A DNA stretch of 64,000 nucleotides from Bacteroidota bacterium (GTDB taxonomy: Bacteria > Bacteroidota > Bacteroidia > Chitinophagales > Chitinophagaceae), in the NCBI GenBank assembly GCA_023437225.1, contig JAEZGS010000004.1:1-64000 (forward strand), given 5' to 3'. This document shows, one piece after another, positions 26,236 through 35,322 of the stretch. The first letter of the stretch is position 1. Each line of letters begins with the position of its first letter. The notes under the pieces are model-generated. The model searched no databases. It was not told the origin of the DNA and was given only the letters and a program-made list of their open reading frames with translations. Position numbers and translations under genes: made by a program.

Positions 26236-27708
26236 CTAGTTATTACTAAGCTCCGTCATAATCGCTTCAATATTTTTTTCATTGTCCAATATCTCTTTTT
26301 GATATTTATCTGTATGTTCCGAAATACCTTTTGACATTAACTCGTATGCGCGAATGCGAAGCTGGCAATACTGGTGCAGCTTCTCATTCCGATGTTGGAT
26401 CGGATCCGGCAACCGCATCTTGCGACAACTATCTATAACTTTAAGACCTTCATTCCAAAAGTAAATACCACGTTCGCGCAGTTGAAATACAATTTCGTCG
26501 TCGGGGGTGTTTGAAGGAAGTTTGTAAATACCAAGCGCCTGCAATTCCAATTGTTCAAATCGCTCCATTCGTTGTTCATACTTTGCAAAGTCATTCGGAA
26601 GTATGCGGAAAACAAACGAAGATCCAATGATCAGGGCTATGACGATGACAGCGATCGATAGAAACTTCACTCGTGCCTGGCCTTGCTTCAAACCTGGAAC
26701 GAAAGCATAACCAATAATTAATCCACTAATCAGTCCTCCTATATGTGCCGCATTGTCGACACTACTGCCAGGTTTCAAACCGCTTAATAAGTTATATCCA
26801 ACAAACACAAGTATACTTGAAAGTAACGCTTTGCGTTGCGACTTTTCGACAAGGTTTGTTGTGAGCAGGGCCACATAAACGCCATACATGCCGAATATTG
26901 CGCCCGAAGCACCTGCACTAATGGTAAGGTCATTCCACCAAAGACTAACCACGCTTGCAGCCACACCACTAACAAGATATGCGGTTACGAAACGGGATTT
27001 GCCGAGCAACGGTTCAAGCAATACGCCGATATATAGCAATGCATACATGTTTAGCGCAAGGTGTAATATGCCAATGTGTAGAAAACATGCAGTAAACAAT
27101 CTCCATGGCTGTCCTTCTAATGTCAGTGGCTTGAAGTTCGCACCCCATGCAATCAACTCCTGTCCTTCCGGGGTAAGGATATGCACTCCCGACATTATCA
27201 TCGTGAGGAAAATGATCACGTTGAGGCCCAAAATTATCGGTGTAATGAAGTAGCCTTCAACTGGCTTAAAGAATGAGAAGAACCCACCAGCGTTTTCAGT
27301 AAGAACGCCGGCATCTGGAGCAAGTAAATCATTCTCTTTCGAAGCGAAATCTTCTTTGAATTCGTCTAACCTTTTTGCGAGGTCCTCCTCAGTGAAAGTT
27401 GCAGCTTTATCATCGAAGGTAAGGAGGAAAGCCTCCACATTCTTCTTGTTTCGGCCCCAGTCCATCCACTGATTGCCGAGACATTCACTTTTAATATATG
27501 CTATGCCATTATCAATTCGGATCGTTATTTCTTCGCCATATGATTTCCAGGATCTTTTCGTTGAAGCAATGATGCCCGACTGGCTAATGAAATTGAAATT
27601 CCATTCGAGTGAACGCGCCGCTTCTAGTGCAACGACAAGGAAATTAAGGTTTGAAGTGTTTGCCAAGCCTATCTCCACCTCATACCTGGGGTTAAATCCA
27701 AAAGCCAT
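26236..27708 (-). CDS. Rhomboid-family intramembrane serine protease
   Basis: Rhomboid protease (490 aa). An N-terminal cytoplasmic domain of about 100 residues and an acidic linker precede six or seven helices starting at about 155. Catalytic serine S268 lies in AGASGAIFGMYG and catalytic histidine H322 in NAAHIGGLISG; the oxyanion residues H216 and N220 are in HLALNMYALL. All active-site residues are present, so it should cleave single-span membrane proteins within the bilayer. The C-terminal region after about 365 is soluble and helical. It is transcribed convergently with the GNAT gene; the substrate is unknown. Confidence 0.92.
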   Translation of the reverse strand: MAFGFNPRYEVEIGLANTSNLNFLVVALEAARSLEWNFNFISQSGIIASTKRSWKSYGEEITIRIDNGIAYIKSECLGNQWMDWGRNKKNVEAFLLTFDDKAATFTEEDLAKRLDEFKEDFASKENDLLAPDAGVLTENAGGFFSFFKPVEGYFITPIILGLNVIIFLTMIMSGVHILTPEGQELIAWGANFKPLTLEGQPWRLFTACFLHIGILHLALNMYALLYIGVLLEPLLGKSRFVTAYLVSGVAASVVSLWWNDLTISAGASGAIFGMYGVYVALLTTNLVEKSQRKALLSSILVFVGYNLLSGLKPGSSVDNAAHIGGLISGLIIGYAFVPGLKQGQARVKFLSIAVIVIALIIGSSFVFRILPNDFAKYEQRMERFEQLELQALGIYKLPSNTPDDEIVFQLRERGIYFWNEGLKVIDSCRKMRLPDPIQHRNEKLHQYCQLRIRAYELMSKGISEHTDKYQKEILDNEKNIEAIMTELSNN

Positions 27709-27829
27709 ATAATTGTGTTAGGGGTTGTTTAGTTTAAGGGTGTAATGTTTCCGGATCAAAAAACATCGCACACAAGCTAACAAAAACCAGGCAATTGTCG
27801 ATAATTAGAAACAACTAGTCTTCGAACAT

Positions 27830-28348
27830 TTAATGGTAAGAAAGCCGCCCCTCCATAATCTTTGCTGGTGCTGTATAAGGATGTTCTTTCGACGTGCCCA
27901 CTTCCATGATGTGTTGAACGTTCCACCCTTCAGATTTCAGCAGATCCGATATCAATGATCGATGACATCGCCACCATACTGCTTCGGAACACATAAAGGC
28001 CGTCGGGGCATTCAAAGCCAGTCGCTTTAAGCGTTCTATCCCCTGTTTAAATTCTTCGGACTCCATATGATCTGCATAACCACGAAAAGCTGTATGCCGC
28101 CACGCAGTATTCGGTGAGTCTGCCAATGGCTTTCTGCGACCACCTAATGACTCAATGTGTTCGTAACGTATGCTTTCCGCAGCAAGCGATGCGCTCAATG
28201 CTTCTTTATTAAAATGAGGAAATTTACGAGAGCCCGGAAAGTGACGCACATCCACAAGGGTTTTTATATTGAACGACTTCAACATCTCCAGGAATGACTC
28301 TATGGATCGCGTTGAATGACCAATTGTGTATATCGTGTTTTCAGACAT
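27830..28348 (-). CDS. DUF488-family protein
   Basis: Cytoplasmic protein of about 172 aa. The family signature is IYTIGHSTRSIESFLEML at the N-terminus, LVDVRHFPGSRKFPHFN near 35-50, and MCSEAVWWRCHRSLISDLL near 135-153, the conserved Cys-Glu ... CHR block. In-frame ATGs at 28384 and 28378 would add 12 or 10 residues; the ATG at 28348 gives the family-typical N-terminus. The biochemical role of DUF488 is not established. Confidence 0.85.
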   Translation of the reverse strand: MSENTIYTIGHSTRSIESFLEMLKSFNIKTLVDVRHFPGSRKFPHFNKEALSASLAAESIRYEHIESLGGRRKPLADSPNTAWRHTAFRGYADHMESEEFKQGIERLKRLALNAPTAFMCSEAVWWRCHRSLISDLLKSEGWNVQHIMEVGTSKEHPYTAPAKIMEGRLSYH

Positions 28349-28408
28349 AGCTTTTTTGTCTGGTAATACATACAACATTTCCATGCCACAGTGATTTAGA
28401 CATTTTTG

Positions 28409-28575
28409 TCACTTTCTCCGTAATGCATACATCGCCCACGGCATCAGCAGCAAACAAACCAGGAAGAGCGACCAAAGATTTCCCGAGAAGATATCAACAA
28501 CGTTTCGCGAAGTGTGGCATTGACAATCGCAATCGCTATCATCGGCAACCAGAACAAGAAATATCGAATTTCCAT
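28409..28575 (-). pseudogene. Remnant of a small membrane protein (frameshifted)
   Basis: An ATG at 28575 opens a 43-codon frame starting MEIRYFLFWLPMIAIAIVNA, a convincing membrane helix. It then reads RETLLISSREIFGRSSW and stops at 28444. In the -1 frame a second hydrophobic helix, NLWSLFLVCLLLMPWAMYA, followed by a basic end (LRRK) runs to a stop at 28409. One frame change near 28490 would join the two into a two-helix protein with an inside-positive end. I read this as a gene with a frameshift and possibly an internal deletion. It lies 15 bp downstream of the DUF1593 stop on the same strand. I cannot name the family with certainty. Confidence 0.45.
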
Positions 28576-28590
28576 ATAAGTAGAATTCAA

Positions 28591-30024
28591 CTAATTCGGA
28601 AGCACCATCACCACAACTCTCTTATATCTCGCAAGAGATGGTTTGCCTTTGTCTTTAACCTGCAAAATGAAATGCATCGTTTCTGCTTGCTTCACTACTG
28701 GTGCGGTTACAGGGAGGTTGTACAGGTTGCTTGCATAAGGCCGAAAACTAAAGGCACCCCGATACGTGCCCGCTTCCGGATACAGAAACCAAAGGTAACT
28801 CATCGAATCACCATCGGGATCGTAAGAACCATCTGCATTGAGATGAAATTGCTGACCGGAACGAACAGCGAAAGAATCCGCATGTGCAAGCTTTGCAACC
28901 GGCGGATGATTTGCTTCACCGTATGCCTTGATGCACCAGTCCATTCGCGCCGCAAAATCATTTTGCATCGCCTCCCTCCATCTCCAGATTGTTGCATGGT
29001 TATTTACGTGCGATTGTGAATCAACATCCGACCAAACTGAATCGTTTGCATTGGTCCATATGGCCCGTGTTTCCGGCTCATCTTCCGGCCAGTTATCGCG
29101 CTTGAACATCCCGGTATTGGAGTCTCTAAATTCCGGCTTATAATATTCATAGCGACCACCCCATCCTCCAAGGTTCGGCCTTGCAGGATCACTCAAACCA
29201 TTTTGTATGAGATTGAGAAAAGCCGGCGTATCGCCTTCCATTCCATAAGCAACATCAGGATACGCTGCACCGAGCGGGCCATGTCCCTGTTGAATGTTAT
29301 TCGCAAGCCATTCGTTGGATACAAGCTGTTTATTCGATCCGGGAAACGCAAACGACATTCCCAGCCATGTTGCATATGTATAGTTGTAACCCGGTGTAAC
29401 CACATAAAAGATATCCGGAAAGTTCTTCCGTATCCAGGGACCAGAATCGTCCTGATCGGATATGGTATAGATCCTTACCTTACGATACAACCTTTCAGCT
29501 TCACCCGCAGACTTCATATTTTTTATTTTCCAAAGCGCCTGCGCCAGCGTGTTCGGTCCGCCCCAAACGCTGAAATATACGGGTCGATCATCTGCTTTAT
29601 TCAACGCTTTTATAATGAGTTCCGAACCGGGTGAATCTTTTCCTTCACCTACTCCCTCCATTCCATACACTGCAAGTCCTTTACTTACTTTAGTTCGCAA
29701 CCACTCATAAGCCGGAAATCCTTTTTCATGTTTGATAAGATTTGGTTGAACCTTATTGTATGCTTTCAAAATTTTTTCAATCGATTCTGGCGCTACGCGC
29801 GATTTCTGATGTATCGATGTTGTGGCAATCAATCCCTCTACATCAAATTGATTGGAGTAAAGTAGAAATCTTATAAGCGATTGCGCATCATCAGGGTCTG
29901 CTTCAATATCAGTTAGAACGATGACACGCGGCTTTGATGGCAATTGGGCCTCCAATTTCGCAGGCACATACAGTAGATAAACACATATAAAAAGCGTGAG
30001 ACAAGTCTTGTATTTAGCAATCAT
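28591..30024 (-). CDS. Secreted DUF1593 nucleoside-hydrolase-like protein
   Basis: Exported protein (477 aa) with a signal peptide ending near AQ at residues 26-27. The N-terminal domain begins KPRVIVLTDIEADPDDAQSLIRFLLYS, which resembles the metal-binding DxxxDxDDA segment of inosine-uridine nucleoside hydrolases. It continues through VYFSVWGGPNTLAQAL near 151-166. The C-terminal domain from about 375 contains HLNADGSYDPDGDSMSYLWFLYPEAG, an Ig/PKD-like module typical of DUF1593 proteins. These proteins often occur with glycan-degradation genes; the substrate is unproven. Confidence 0.85.
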   Translation of the reverse strand: MIAKYKTCLTLFICVYLLYVPAKLEAQLPSKPRVIVLTDIEADPDDAQSLIRFLLYSNQFDVEGLIATTSIHQKSRVAPESIEKILKAYNKVQPNLIKHEKGFPAYEWLRTKVSKGLAVYGMEGVGEGKDSPGSELIIKALNKADDRPVYFSVWGGPNTLAQALWKIKNMKSAGEAERLYRKVRIYTISDQDDSGPWIRKNFPDIFYVVTPGYNYTYATWLGMSFAFPGSNKQLVSNEWLANNIQQGHGPLGAAYPDVAYGMEGDTPAFLNLIQNGLSDPARPNLGGWGGRYEYYKPEFRDSNTGMFKRDNWPEDEPETRAIWTNANDSVWSDVDSQSHVNNHATIWRWREAMQNDFAARMDWCIKAYGEANHPPVAKLAHADSFAVRSGQQFHLNADGSYDPDGDSMSYLWFLYPEAGTYRGAFSFRPYASNLYNLPVTAPVVKQAETMHFILQVKDKGKPSLARYKRVVVMVLPN

Positions 30025-30108
30025 ATTTGAGCAATATTATATGGCTTAATTCACATTATCTGATTTCACTTTGATTAGTAAGATAATTATTCTACTTTGT
30101 TTCATTGA

Positions 30109-30243
30109 CCTCTCATCTCTGCCGGTAGCATACTCGGAATTCACTATCGATTCACACAAAACATCTCGATAGATTTTGGCAGGAAGTTAGGCGATGAGAT
30201 CGCATCAATCAGAATGATGCCGGAAAACAAACACATGAAGTAA
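30109..30243 (+). pseudogene. C-terminal fragment of a probable outer-membrane beta-barrel protein
   Basis: A + strand frame without any start codon is open from 30109 and ends at TAA 30241-30243. It encodes about 44 residues, including GSILGIHYRFTQNISIDFG and RKLGDEIASIRMMPENK, alternating polar and aromatic residues like terminal beta-barrel strands. Upstream the same frame is blocked at 30061, 30076, 30079 and 30106. A strong terminator follows 12 bp later. I interpret it as the 3' remnant of a deleted gene that kept its terminator. The barrel assignment is tentative. Confidence 0.45.
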
Positions 30244-30255
30244 GCTATTTGTAAA

Positions 30256-30297
30256 AGAGCTGAACACTCCAGGGTTCAGCTCTTCTTTGAACTTTCT
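30256..30297 (+). terminator. Intrinsic terminator with perfect 10-bp stem
   Basis: AGAGCTGAAC at 30256-30265 pairs perfectly with GTTCAGCTCT at 30274-30283, with an 8-nt loop, followed by TCTTTGAACTTTCT. On the + strand the only reading frame ending before it is the fragment at 30109-30243. On the - strand an A-rich and TTTTAC stretch follows, so it may also act in the other direction. Confidence 0.7.
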
Positions 30298-30306
30298 AAG
30301 TTAACT

Positions 30307-31137
30307 CTATCTACAGACCGGTCTGTATTCGGTTTTTAAATATCCTTTCTTATTGAGATAGATTACTCCCTCTTTCTGAGTAAGCGAGAACCTGCTGCTT
30401 GATCCACGATTCGATGTGAGCACCACTACAATGCTGCCTGATTGATCGTATAAACGCCATGTGCCATATTCTGTTTCTGTCGACGTGCCGGAAATGGACG
30501 AGCTGTATTCATAGCTGTACCTGTACCTGCCGTTGGTACAAAAGTCGTAAGTCGAAGAAGACCCACCTCCCTGTCCACCTCCATAACTGTACGAACTGAA
30601 TCCCCCTTCGAGGTGATTCGATGTCAAGAGGGCCATCCATCGTTGTATTGCTTCGGAATTTGTACTTGTTGCCACTTCTTCACAAGAAGCAAGCATCGAC
30701 AGCATTTTAGATTTTACAGCATCCAGGTTGGCGGGACTTGCGATGGCCACAAACCCAATCACACCACCAGATTTTGTTTGTTTGAGTCCGCCCCAGCCCT
30801 TCGCGTTTCCATTGTTTGTAATAACCCATATGGGGGCATAAGCAGTTGACGCAGTAATTTGATTGAGCCTTCCTGTTGTCTGTATGGTCGTGCCTCCTCC
30901 TATATCAACGCCCGACAGCAATGCCACATCATAGAAACTAATGGAATGCTCCGCATCTTCCATAATAACTATCACACTTTGCCGATCAGGTGAATAGCAA
31001 CCATATCCATCTTCTTCCTGCGTGATCGTCCAACCGGCAGGTATGGTAATGTTCATATTGAACACATCAAGGCGCGACTTCTGGGCATTTGAATAGATTG
31101 TGACAAGAACGAATATGATGATCATCGATCGCTTCAT
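30307..31137 (-). CDS. Secreted protein of unknown function
   Basis: Not assigned to a family. The ATG at 31137 gives a signal peptide (MKRSMIIIFVLVTIYSNAQ) and 276 aa; an upstream frame extension adds 10 residues. The N-terminal part (about 20-150) resembles a small stress- or binding-type domain with MNITIPAGWTITQEEDGYGC. A Gly/Ser-rich linker (SYGGGQGGGSSSTYDF) precedes a C-terminal beta-rich module of about 80 residues with YEYSSSISGT and YGTWRLYDQSGSIVVVL, resembling lipocalin-like output domains. The gene upstream ends 29 bp before it on the same strand, so the two may form an operon. Confidence 0.7.
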   Translation of the reverse strand: MKRSMIIIFVLVTIYSNAQKSRLDVFNMNITIPAGWTITQEEDGYGCYSPDRQSVIVIMEDAEHSISFYDVALLSGVDIGGGTTIQTTGRLNQITASTAYAPIWVITNNGNAKGWGGLKQTKSGGVIGFVAIASPANLDAVKSKMLSMLASCEEVATSTNSEAIQRWMALLTSNHLEGGFSSYSYGGGQGGGSSSTYDFCTNGRYRYSYEYSSSISGTSTETEYGTWRLYDQSGSIVVVLTSNRGSSSRFSLTQKEGVIYLNKKGYLKTEYRPVCR

Positions 31138-31166
31138 ACAGTAAAGTTTAAGTGCAACGGGTACCA

Positions 31167-31784
31167 TCAGGCCATCTCATCTTTTTTGTCATGCTTTTCA
31201 ATAAACCCGAACAAGAGGATTAAAAAATTTATCGCCATGGTAATGTTGAGCAAAACGCTTTGCTTCGATTCGATGCGAGCAACGTTTAATTGTGCACTTG
31301 CCTTTTCATCGCCAAGAAGTCGCATTTTTTCAGCGACGGCAGTTTGCAACTCGCCAGTCCTCTTAAACGCATGCATGTATGCCTGGTAAAATGTTTCAAA
31401 TTCACCGTCAGTCCCTGAACTGGAAAGAGTACTGATTAAATCCTTATCCTCGTCAGGCATATCATCGACAAGACTTCCGGCGGCTTCATCATACGTTCTT
31501 ATAGCACGCGAGATCTGGTCTGTAACATGTGTCATAAAAAATGGTCGCGCATGGGTCTGCCCGTTAACCGTACTTTCCATAACCGCATTCAGGTGAAGCT
31601 GCGCAAAATTGAAATTGTTTGTAGCCATAGAGTTGTAACGCAGGTAGGCTTCATGGCTCTTTTCGATGCTTCCTATCTTTCCAACCAACCGTTCTTTGTC
31701 TGCGTTAAGACTTCTGTCAATCACATTCGAAATGATGAAGACTATAACCGCCAACACCATCGGTAAATATTTTTTTAAACGCAT
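31167..31784 (-). CDS. Small two-helix membrane protein of unknown function
   Basis: Protein of 205 aa with one helix at about 6-25 and a second at about 178-196, enclosing a periplasmic, mostly helical loop of about 150 residues. The topology resembles the sensing half of four-helix-bundle receptors (as in chemoreceptors and kinases), but no cytoplasmic output domain follows, only a short charged tail (EKHDKKDEMA). Function is unknown. It is followed 29 bp downstream by another unknown exported protein on the same strand. Confidence 0.7.
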   Translation of the reverse strand: MRLKKYLPMVLAVIVFIISNVIDRSLNADKERLVGKIGSIEKSHEAYLRYNSMATNNFNFAQLHLNAVMESTVNGQTHARPFFMTHVTDQISRAIRTYDEAAGSLVDDMPDEDKDLISTLSSSGTDGEFETFYQAYMHAFKRTGELQTAVAEKMRLLGDEKASAQLNVARIESKQSVLLNITMAINFLILLFGFIEKHDKKDEMA

Positions 31785-31807
31785 TTATTTTTATTTGACA
31801 ATGCATG

Positions 31808-31842
31808 GAAAAAGCGGGACATACGCGCGCGCATACGTCCCG
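31808..31842 (-). terminator. Intrinsic terminator after NTF2-like gene
   Basis: On the - strand CGGGACGTATGCG pairs with CGTATGTCCCG (with G-U pairs) and is followed by CTTTTTCC. It lies 11 bp beyond the stop of the NTF2-like gene. Confidence 0.65.
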
Positions 31843-31852
31843 TAGAAATGTT

Positions 31853-32281
31853 TCAGCCTCGCGCAAAAAGCGATGTACTGTCAGCTTCAACAACGTCCGC
31901 TTCTGCAGCGAAAGCCTGGTAAACCTTGCTAACGATCAACCACTGGCCATCTATCTTCATCAATTGAAAGTAGTTTGTATAATGATTTCCGTATGCCCAT
32001 TCCTGCACGACTTCGGCAGTTGCTGCGTTCCCATCATAATGAATGCATGAAATAGTGCATGCATGCGGTTCACCGGTTTTATCCGGCGCGTCATTCGCGT
32101 CGACATAAGCGAACAAACCTTCAATAGGTGCGATGATTGACTGACCAGCGCTGCTTCCAAACATCATGGCCTGCGGGTGAAAAGCTTCACGTAATAATGC
32201 GGTATTGCCAGACTGGCAACCATCTACATACTTGTTCAATACCTTACTGATAGCGGCAAGTTCTGAATTGCGGGAATTCAT
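31853..32281 (-). CDS. NTF2-like (SnoaL/lumazine-binding-type) protein
   Basis: Cytoplasmic protein of 142 aa with the NTF2-like cone fold. The N-terminal helix contains LAAISKVLNKYVDGCQSGNTALLREAFHPQAMMFG, typical of putative lumazine-binding or SnoaL-like members, and the C-terminal strand is NYFQLMKIDGQWLIVSKVYQ. These proteins range from isomerases to ligand binders, so no reaction is assigned. It ends before its own terminator and is a single-gene unit. Confidence 0.8.
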   Translation of the reverse strand: MNSRNSELAAISKVLNKYVDGCQSGNTALLREAFHPQAMMFGSSAGQSIIAPIEGLFAYVDANDAPDKTGEPHACTISCIHYDGNAATAEVVQEWAYGNHYTNYFQLMKIDGQWLIVSKVYQAFAAEADVVEADSTSLFARG

Positions 32282-32746
32282 AATTCAACGGTTTTATGGT
32301 TAACATTAAATGGACAGGAGTGGCGCTTTCAGAAGGTTGAATAATTGCCAGAAGAGTATAATAAAATAAAAACTATAATTGAGCAAAACAACTATAGTCA
32401 TCATAAAACATCCATCACGCTCTAAAGCCAAGTCTCGCCAAAAACGAAATTTACCCCACGTATCCAAAGCATTACCCGTGAAATTTCCCGGTGCAGAAAC
32501 GGTACATCTCCCCTAATCCAGGGCATCCACTAATTGTAGGTTTGTTGAGACAAAAAGAATGCTTCACCTCAAAAACCTTGATCATGACTTACCAACATTT
32601 CCTCATCACGCTGTTGCTCGAGCACTTCCCTCAAATAAAGTCTCGAACACTTTACCTGGGATTTTATACCAACGCTGAATGGCAAATAACACTTCCAGGA
32701 AATTTCCCCGTGCATCTCTTCCTTAATTAACCTCAAACCTCCTCTC
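32282..32746. other. 465-bp intergenic region before DUF5723 gene
   Basis: No convincing gene. A + strand frame at 32491-32730 is open but has no domain. TAGGTTTG at 32537-32544 matches the TAnnTTTG promoter box but has no good -33 partner and lies 203 bp before the start codon. ACTATA at about 32383 and TATAGT at about 32392-32398 form a loose inverted repeat. A short imperfect duplication, GAAATTTCCCGGTGCA near 32479 and GAAATTTCCCCGTGCA near 32699, is visible. Confidence 0.45.
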
Positions 32747-34144
32747 ATGAAAGCCTTACTATGCCTAACCGTATTGCTCGCCTCCGTTGCGGTGCAATCA
32801 CAATCCATCATCAGGACAGGAAATTACCAGGGCGTCAATGGCGTATTCAACAACCCGGCAAACATTGCAGACAGCAAACATCGCCTGGATGTAAACCTGG
32901 TATCAATCAGCACCAGCATTGCGAACGACAGGGCATCGTTCCGCATAAGGGATATGGGAAAGTCACTAAATCTCGACAGCATTCGCAATCAATTCCTCTA
33001 TTCACATTTTGGAACCTCCAATGCTCTTGCGTTTATGGATGTGGCCGGCCCGTCTATCATGATCAGCCTTGGAAAACACTCTTCATTTGCATTGACAACG
33101 CGTGCAAGAATTATGGCCAATCAAACCAATTTTGACGGCAAGCTGCTGGATGCGATCTATTCGGACCAAGAACCCGGACAGACAATACCATATACATTGA
33201 ATATGAGAGATGAAATGCGAATGACCATGAATGCGTGGACGGAATATGGTCTAAGCTACGCGCATGTCTTATACAACAACGGCCGTCATTTCATAAAGGG
33301 CGGACTAACCGTGAAATACCTGGTGGGCGTGGGTTCCGGCTTTACAAGTGTCAATAAACTGACTGGCATATTACACAGTTCACAAAATGAAGGTTACTAT
33401 CTCCGGGATGCAAGTGGCACCGTTGGTGTTGGTTCCGTTGGATTGAATTTCGACGATATTGAACCGCAGCAATTTGAAAAGATGGAAAGCAAGGGACTTG
33501 GAGCAGACTTAGGATTTGTTTATGAGTACCGACAGGATCACGAAAACTACGATGAAGGTAATACCGGCTCCAACGAAAACAAATACAAGGTGCAGGTATC
33601 CGTTTCACTGCTTGATCTGGGTAAGATCACTTACAGGAATCCACATGCAAATGGTGGTCTGTACAACATCAACATCGGAGGAAACGAACAATTTTATTTC
33701 AATCAGTTTGACGGCGTGAAGCTTCAACATGCAAACCAGGTATTTGAAAACAATCCTGGTATGTTTGAAAAGATCGATTCGGATCTTGACAGGGATTATC
33801 AGGTATCGCTTCCTATGATTACCCAAATAGGAATCGACTACCAGCTTTACAAAAGCATTCATATCAACTTAACGGGAACGATTCCTTTTAGAAAAGATCA
33901 ACTCAGCAAACCATTCAATTCCAGATCTTATGCATCTATTACCTTCACTCCACGTATAGAATCAAGAAAAGTGGGATTGTATATTCCAGTTCAATATAAT
34001 GCGTTATCGCGCATGAATGCAGGTGTAGCCATTCGCATGGGCGGACTATATCTCGGGTCATCGAGTATTCTCAGCGCAATTTTCAAAGAATCTAAACAGC
34101 TCGATCTACAGCTTGGAGCTAAATTCAGTTTGTTGAAGAAGTAG
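32747..34144 (+). CDS. DUF5723 outer-membrane beta-barrel protein
   Basis: Exported protein of 465 aa with a signal peptide (MKALLCLTVLLASVAVQSQS). It is rich in alternating beta-strands and begins with the YQGVNGVFNNPANIADSKHRLDVNL region that marks DUF5723 proteins. The C-terminus, GGLYLGSSSILSAI followed by LDLQLGAKFSLLKK, is barrel-like. Function is unknown; the family resembles PorV/FadL-like barrels. Its 3' end overlaps the convergent lactate dehydrogenase gene by 20 bp. Confidence 0.85.
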   Translation: MKALLCLTVLLASVAVQSQSIIRTGNYQGVNGVFNNPANIADSKHRLDVNLVSISTSIANDRASFRIRDMGKSLNLDSIRNQFLYSHFGTSNALAFMDVAGPSIMISLGKHSSFALTTRARIMANQTNFDGKLLDAIYSDQEPGQTIPYTLNMRDEMRMTMNAWTEYGLSYAHVLYNNGRHFIKGGLTVKYLVGVGSGFTSVNKLTGILHSSQNEGYYLRDASGTVGVGSVGLNFDDIEPQQFEKMESKGLGADLGFVYEYRQDHENYDEGNTGSNENKYKVQVSVSLLDLGKITYRNPHANGGLYNINIGGNEQFYFNQFDGVKLQHANQVFENNPGMFEKIDSDLDRDYQVSLPMITQIGIDYQLYKSIHINLTGTIPFRKDQLSKPFNSRSYASITFTPRIESRKVGLYIPVQYNALSRMNAGVAIRMGGLYLGSSSILSAIFKESKQLDLQLGAKFSLLKK

Positions 34145-35291
34145 GTTTTATCAGATGCCCGGGAAGTTCTGCAACATCCTGGCAACTTAATTGTTCCATA
34201 ACCTGCTGCAATTGTTTCTTCAGAATATGTATGGTGTGAGAAGCGCCTTCCTTTCCTAATGCCGCAACACCATACATAAATGCTCGTCCAAGAAATGTGA
34301 AGGATGCGCCGGAAGCCAACACACGTGCGATGTCCGGGCCGGATCGAATGCCGCTATCCATCATAATGGTCATGTCCGTGTTGCGTGCTTTCAAAATTCT
34401 TTTTAACGAATCGACTGCTGATTCGCCTGCGTCGAGTTGCCTGCCTCCATGATTCGAAACGATCAGACCGTCGGCGCCAAGCCTTCGGCACTTTTCAGCA
34501 TCGGCCTCATCAACTACACCTTTGATCACAAGCCTGCCTTTCCATCGTTCCCGTATGTAACTGATTTTTTCTTCGGTCAGCCTGCCGTTGAACGTCTTAT
34601 TCATGAAGAGCCCAAGGTGATGCATGTTCATCCCCTTCGGCATATACGGCTTTAGTGTTGCAAATTCCGGCTGCCCATGAAACAGAGTTCTTATAGCCCA
34701 GTCGGGCCTCGAAACGATCTGCATCATATTGCGCAGTGTCATGCGGGGTGGCATTGCTAAACCGTTGCGAATCTCTTTGGGCCGGAAACCAAATGAAGGA
34801 ACGTCCGCCAGCAACACAAGCACCTTGTACCCTGAACTTTCCAGTCGCTTCAATATATTATCCGTTACTTTCTTATCTGCCGGGTAATACAATTGAAACC
34901 ACGCTTTACCTCTTGTTATCTCCGCGATCCTTTCAATGCTTGAAGTCGTTACCGTACTTAATATGAAGGGGATGTTGTTGTCATAAGCGGCCTGGGCAAT
35001 TATCTCCGGCGAACCCGGCCATATCAAACCCTGCAGGCCCACCGGTGCAATGCCGAATGGTGCGCTATATGTCTCACCTAACAAATTGGTATCTAAATTC
35101 ACGGCGCTGAAGTCCCGCAGGTAAGAAGGCTTCAGTTCAATTTTCCGAATGTCACTTGTATTGTTCACCAGGTTCACTTCTTCATTACAACCACCATCTA
35201 CATATTCAAAAGCAAACTTTGGTATTCTCTTACGCGCGCGTTCCCGCAACGACTCCACATCAGGGTAGTCGGGGTTATAATTCATCTTCAT
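34125..35291 (-). CDS. lldD: FMN-dependent L-lactate dehydrogenase (alpha-hydroxy-acid oxidising)
   Basis: TIM-barrel flavoprotein (388 aa) oxidising L-lactate or a related 2-hydroxyacid to the oxoacid with electron transfer to the respiratory chain. Key features are FAFEYVDGGCNEE near 27-39, the catalytic histidine in LIVSNHGGRQLDAGESAVD near 276-294, and the phosphate-binding end MMDSGIRSGPDIARVLASGA. It is last in the rhamnose operon, 31 bp downstream of RhaE. That placement supports L-lactate made from L-lactaldehyde as its substrate, with pyruvate as product. Specificity within the family is inferred from context. Confidence 0.9.
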   Translation of the reverse strand: MKMNYNPDYPDVESLRERARKRIPKFAFEYVDGGCNEEVNLVNNTSDIRKIELKPSYLRDFSAVNLDTNLLGETYSAPFGIAPVGLQGLIWPGSPEIIAQAAYDNNIPFILSTVTTSSIERIAEITRGKAWFQLYYPADKKVTDNILKRLESSGYKVLVLLADVPSFGFRPKEIRNGLAMPPRMTLRNMMQIVSRPDWAIRTLFHGQPEFATLKPYMPKGMNMHHLGLFMNKTFNGRLTEEKISYIRERWKGRLVIKGVVDEADAEKCRRLGADGLIVSNHGGRQLDAGESAVDSLKRILKARNTDMTIMMDSGIRSGPDIARVLASGASFTFLGRAFMYGVAALGKEGASHTIHILKKQLQQVMEQLSCQDVAELPGHLIKPTSSTN

Positions 35292-35322
35292 AAAATGATC
35301 CTTGAAAATTTAATTCATCGCT

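Noticed and set aside
28423..29019. 198-codon + strand frame
   Set aside because: It overlaps the 3' end of the DUF1593 gene and the membrane remnant in antisense, with Arg/His-rich shadow composition.
32491..32730. 79-codon + strand frame in the 465-bp gap
   Set aside because: No recognisable domain, no start context and no neighbour support.
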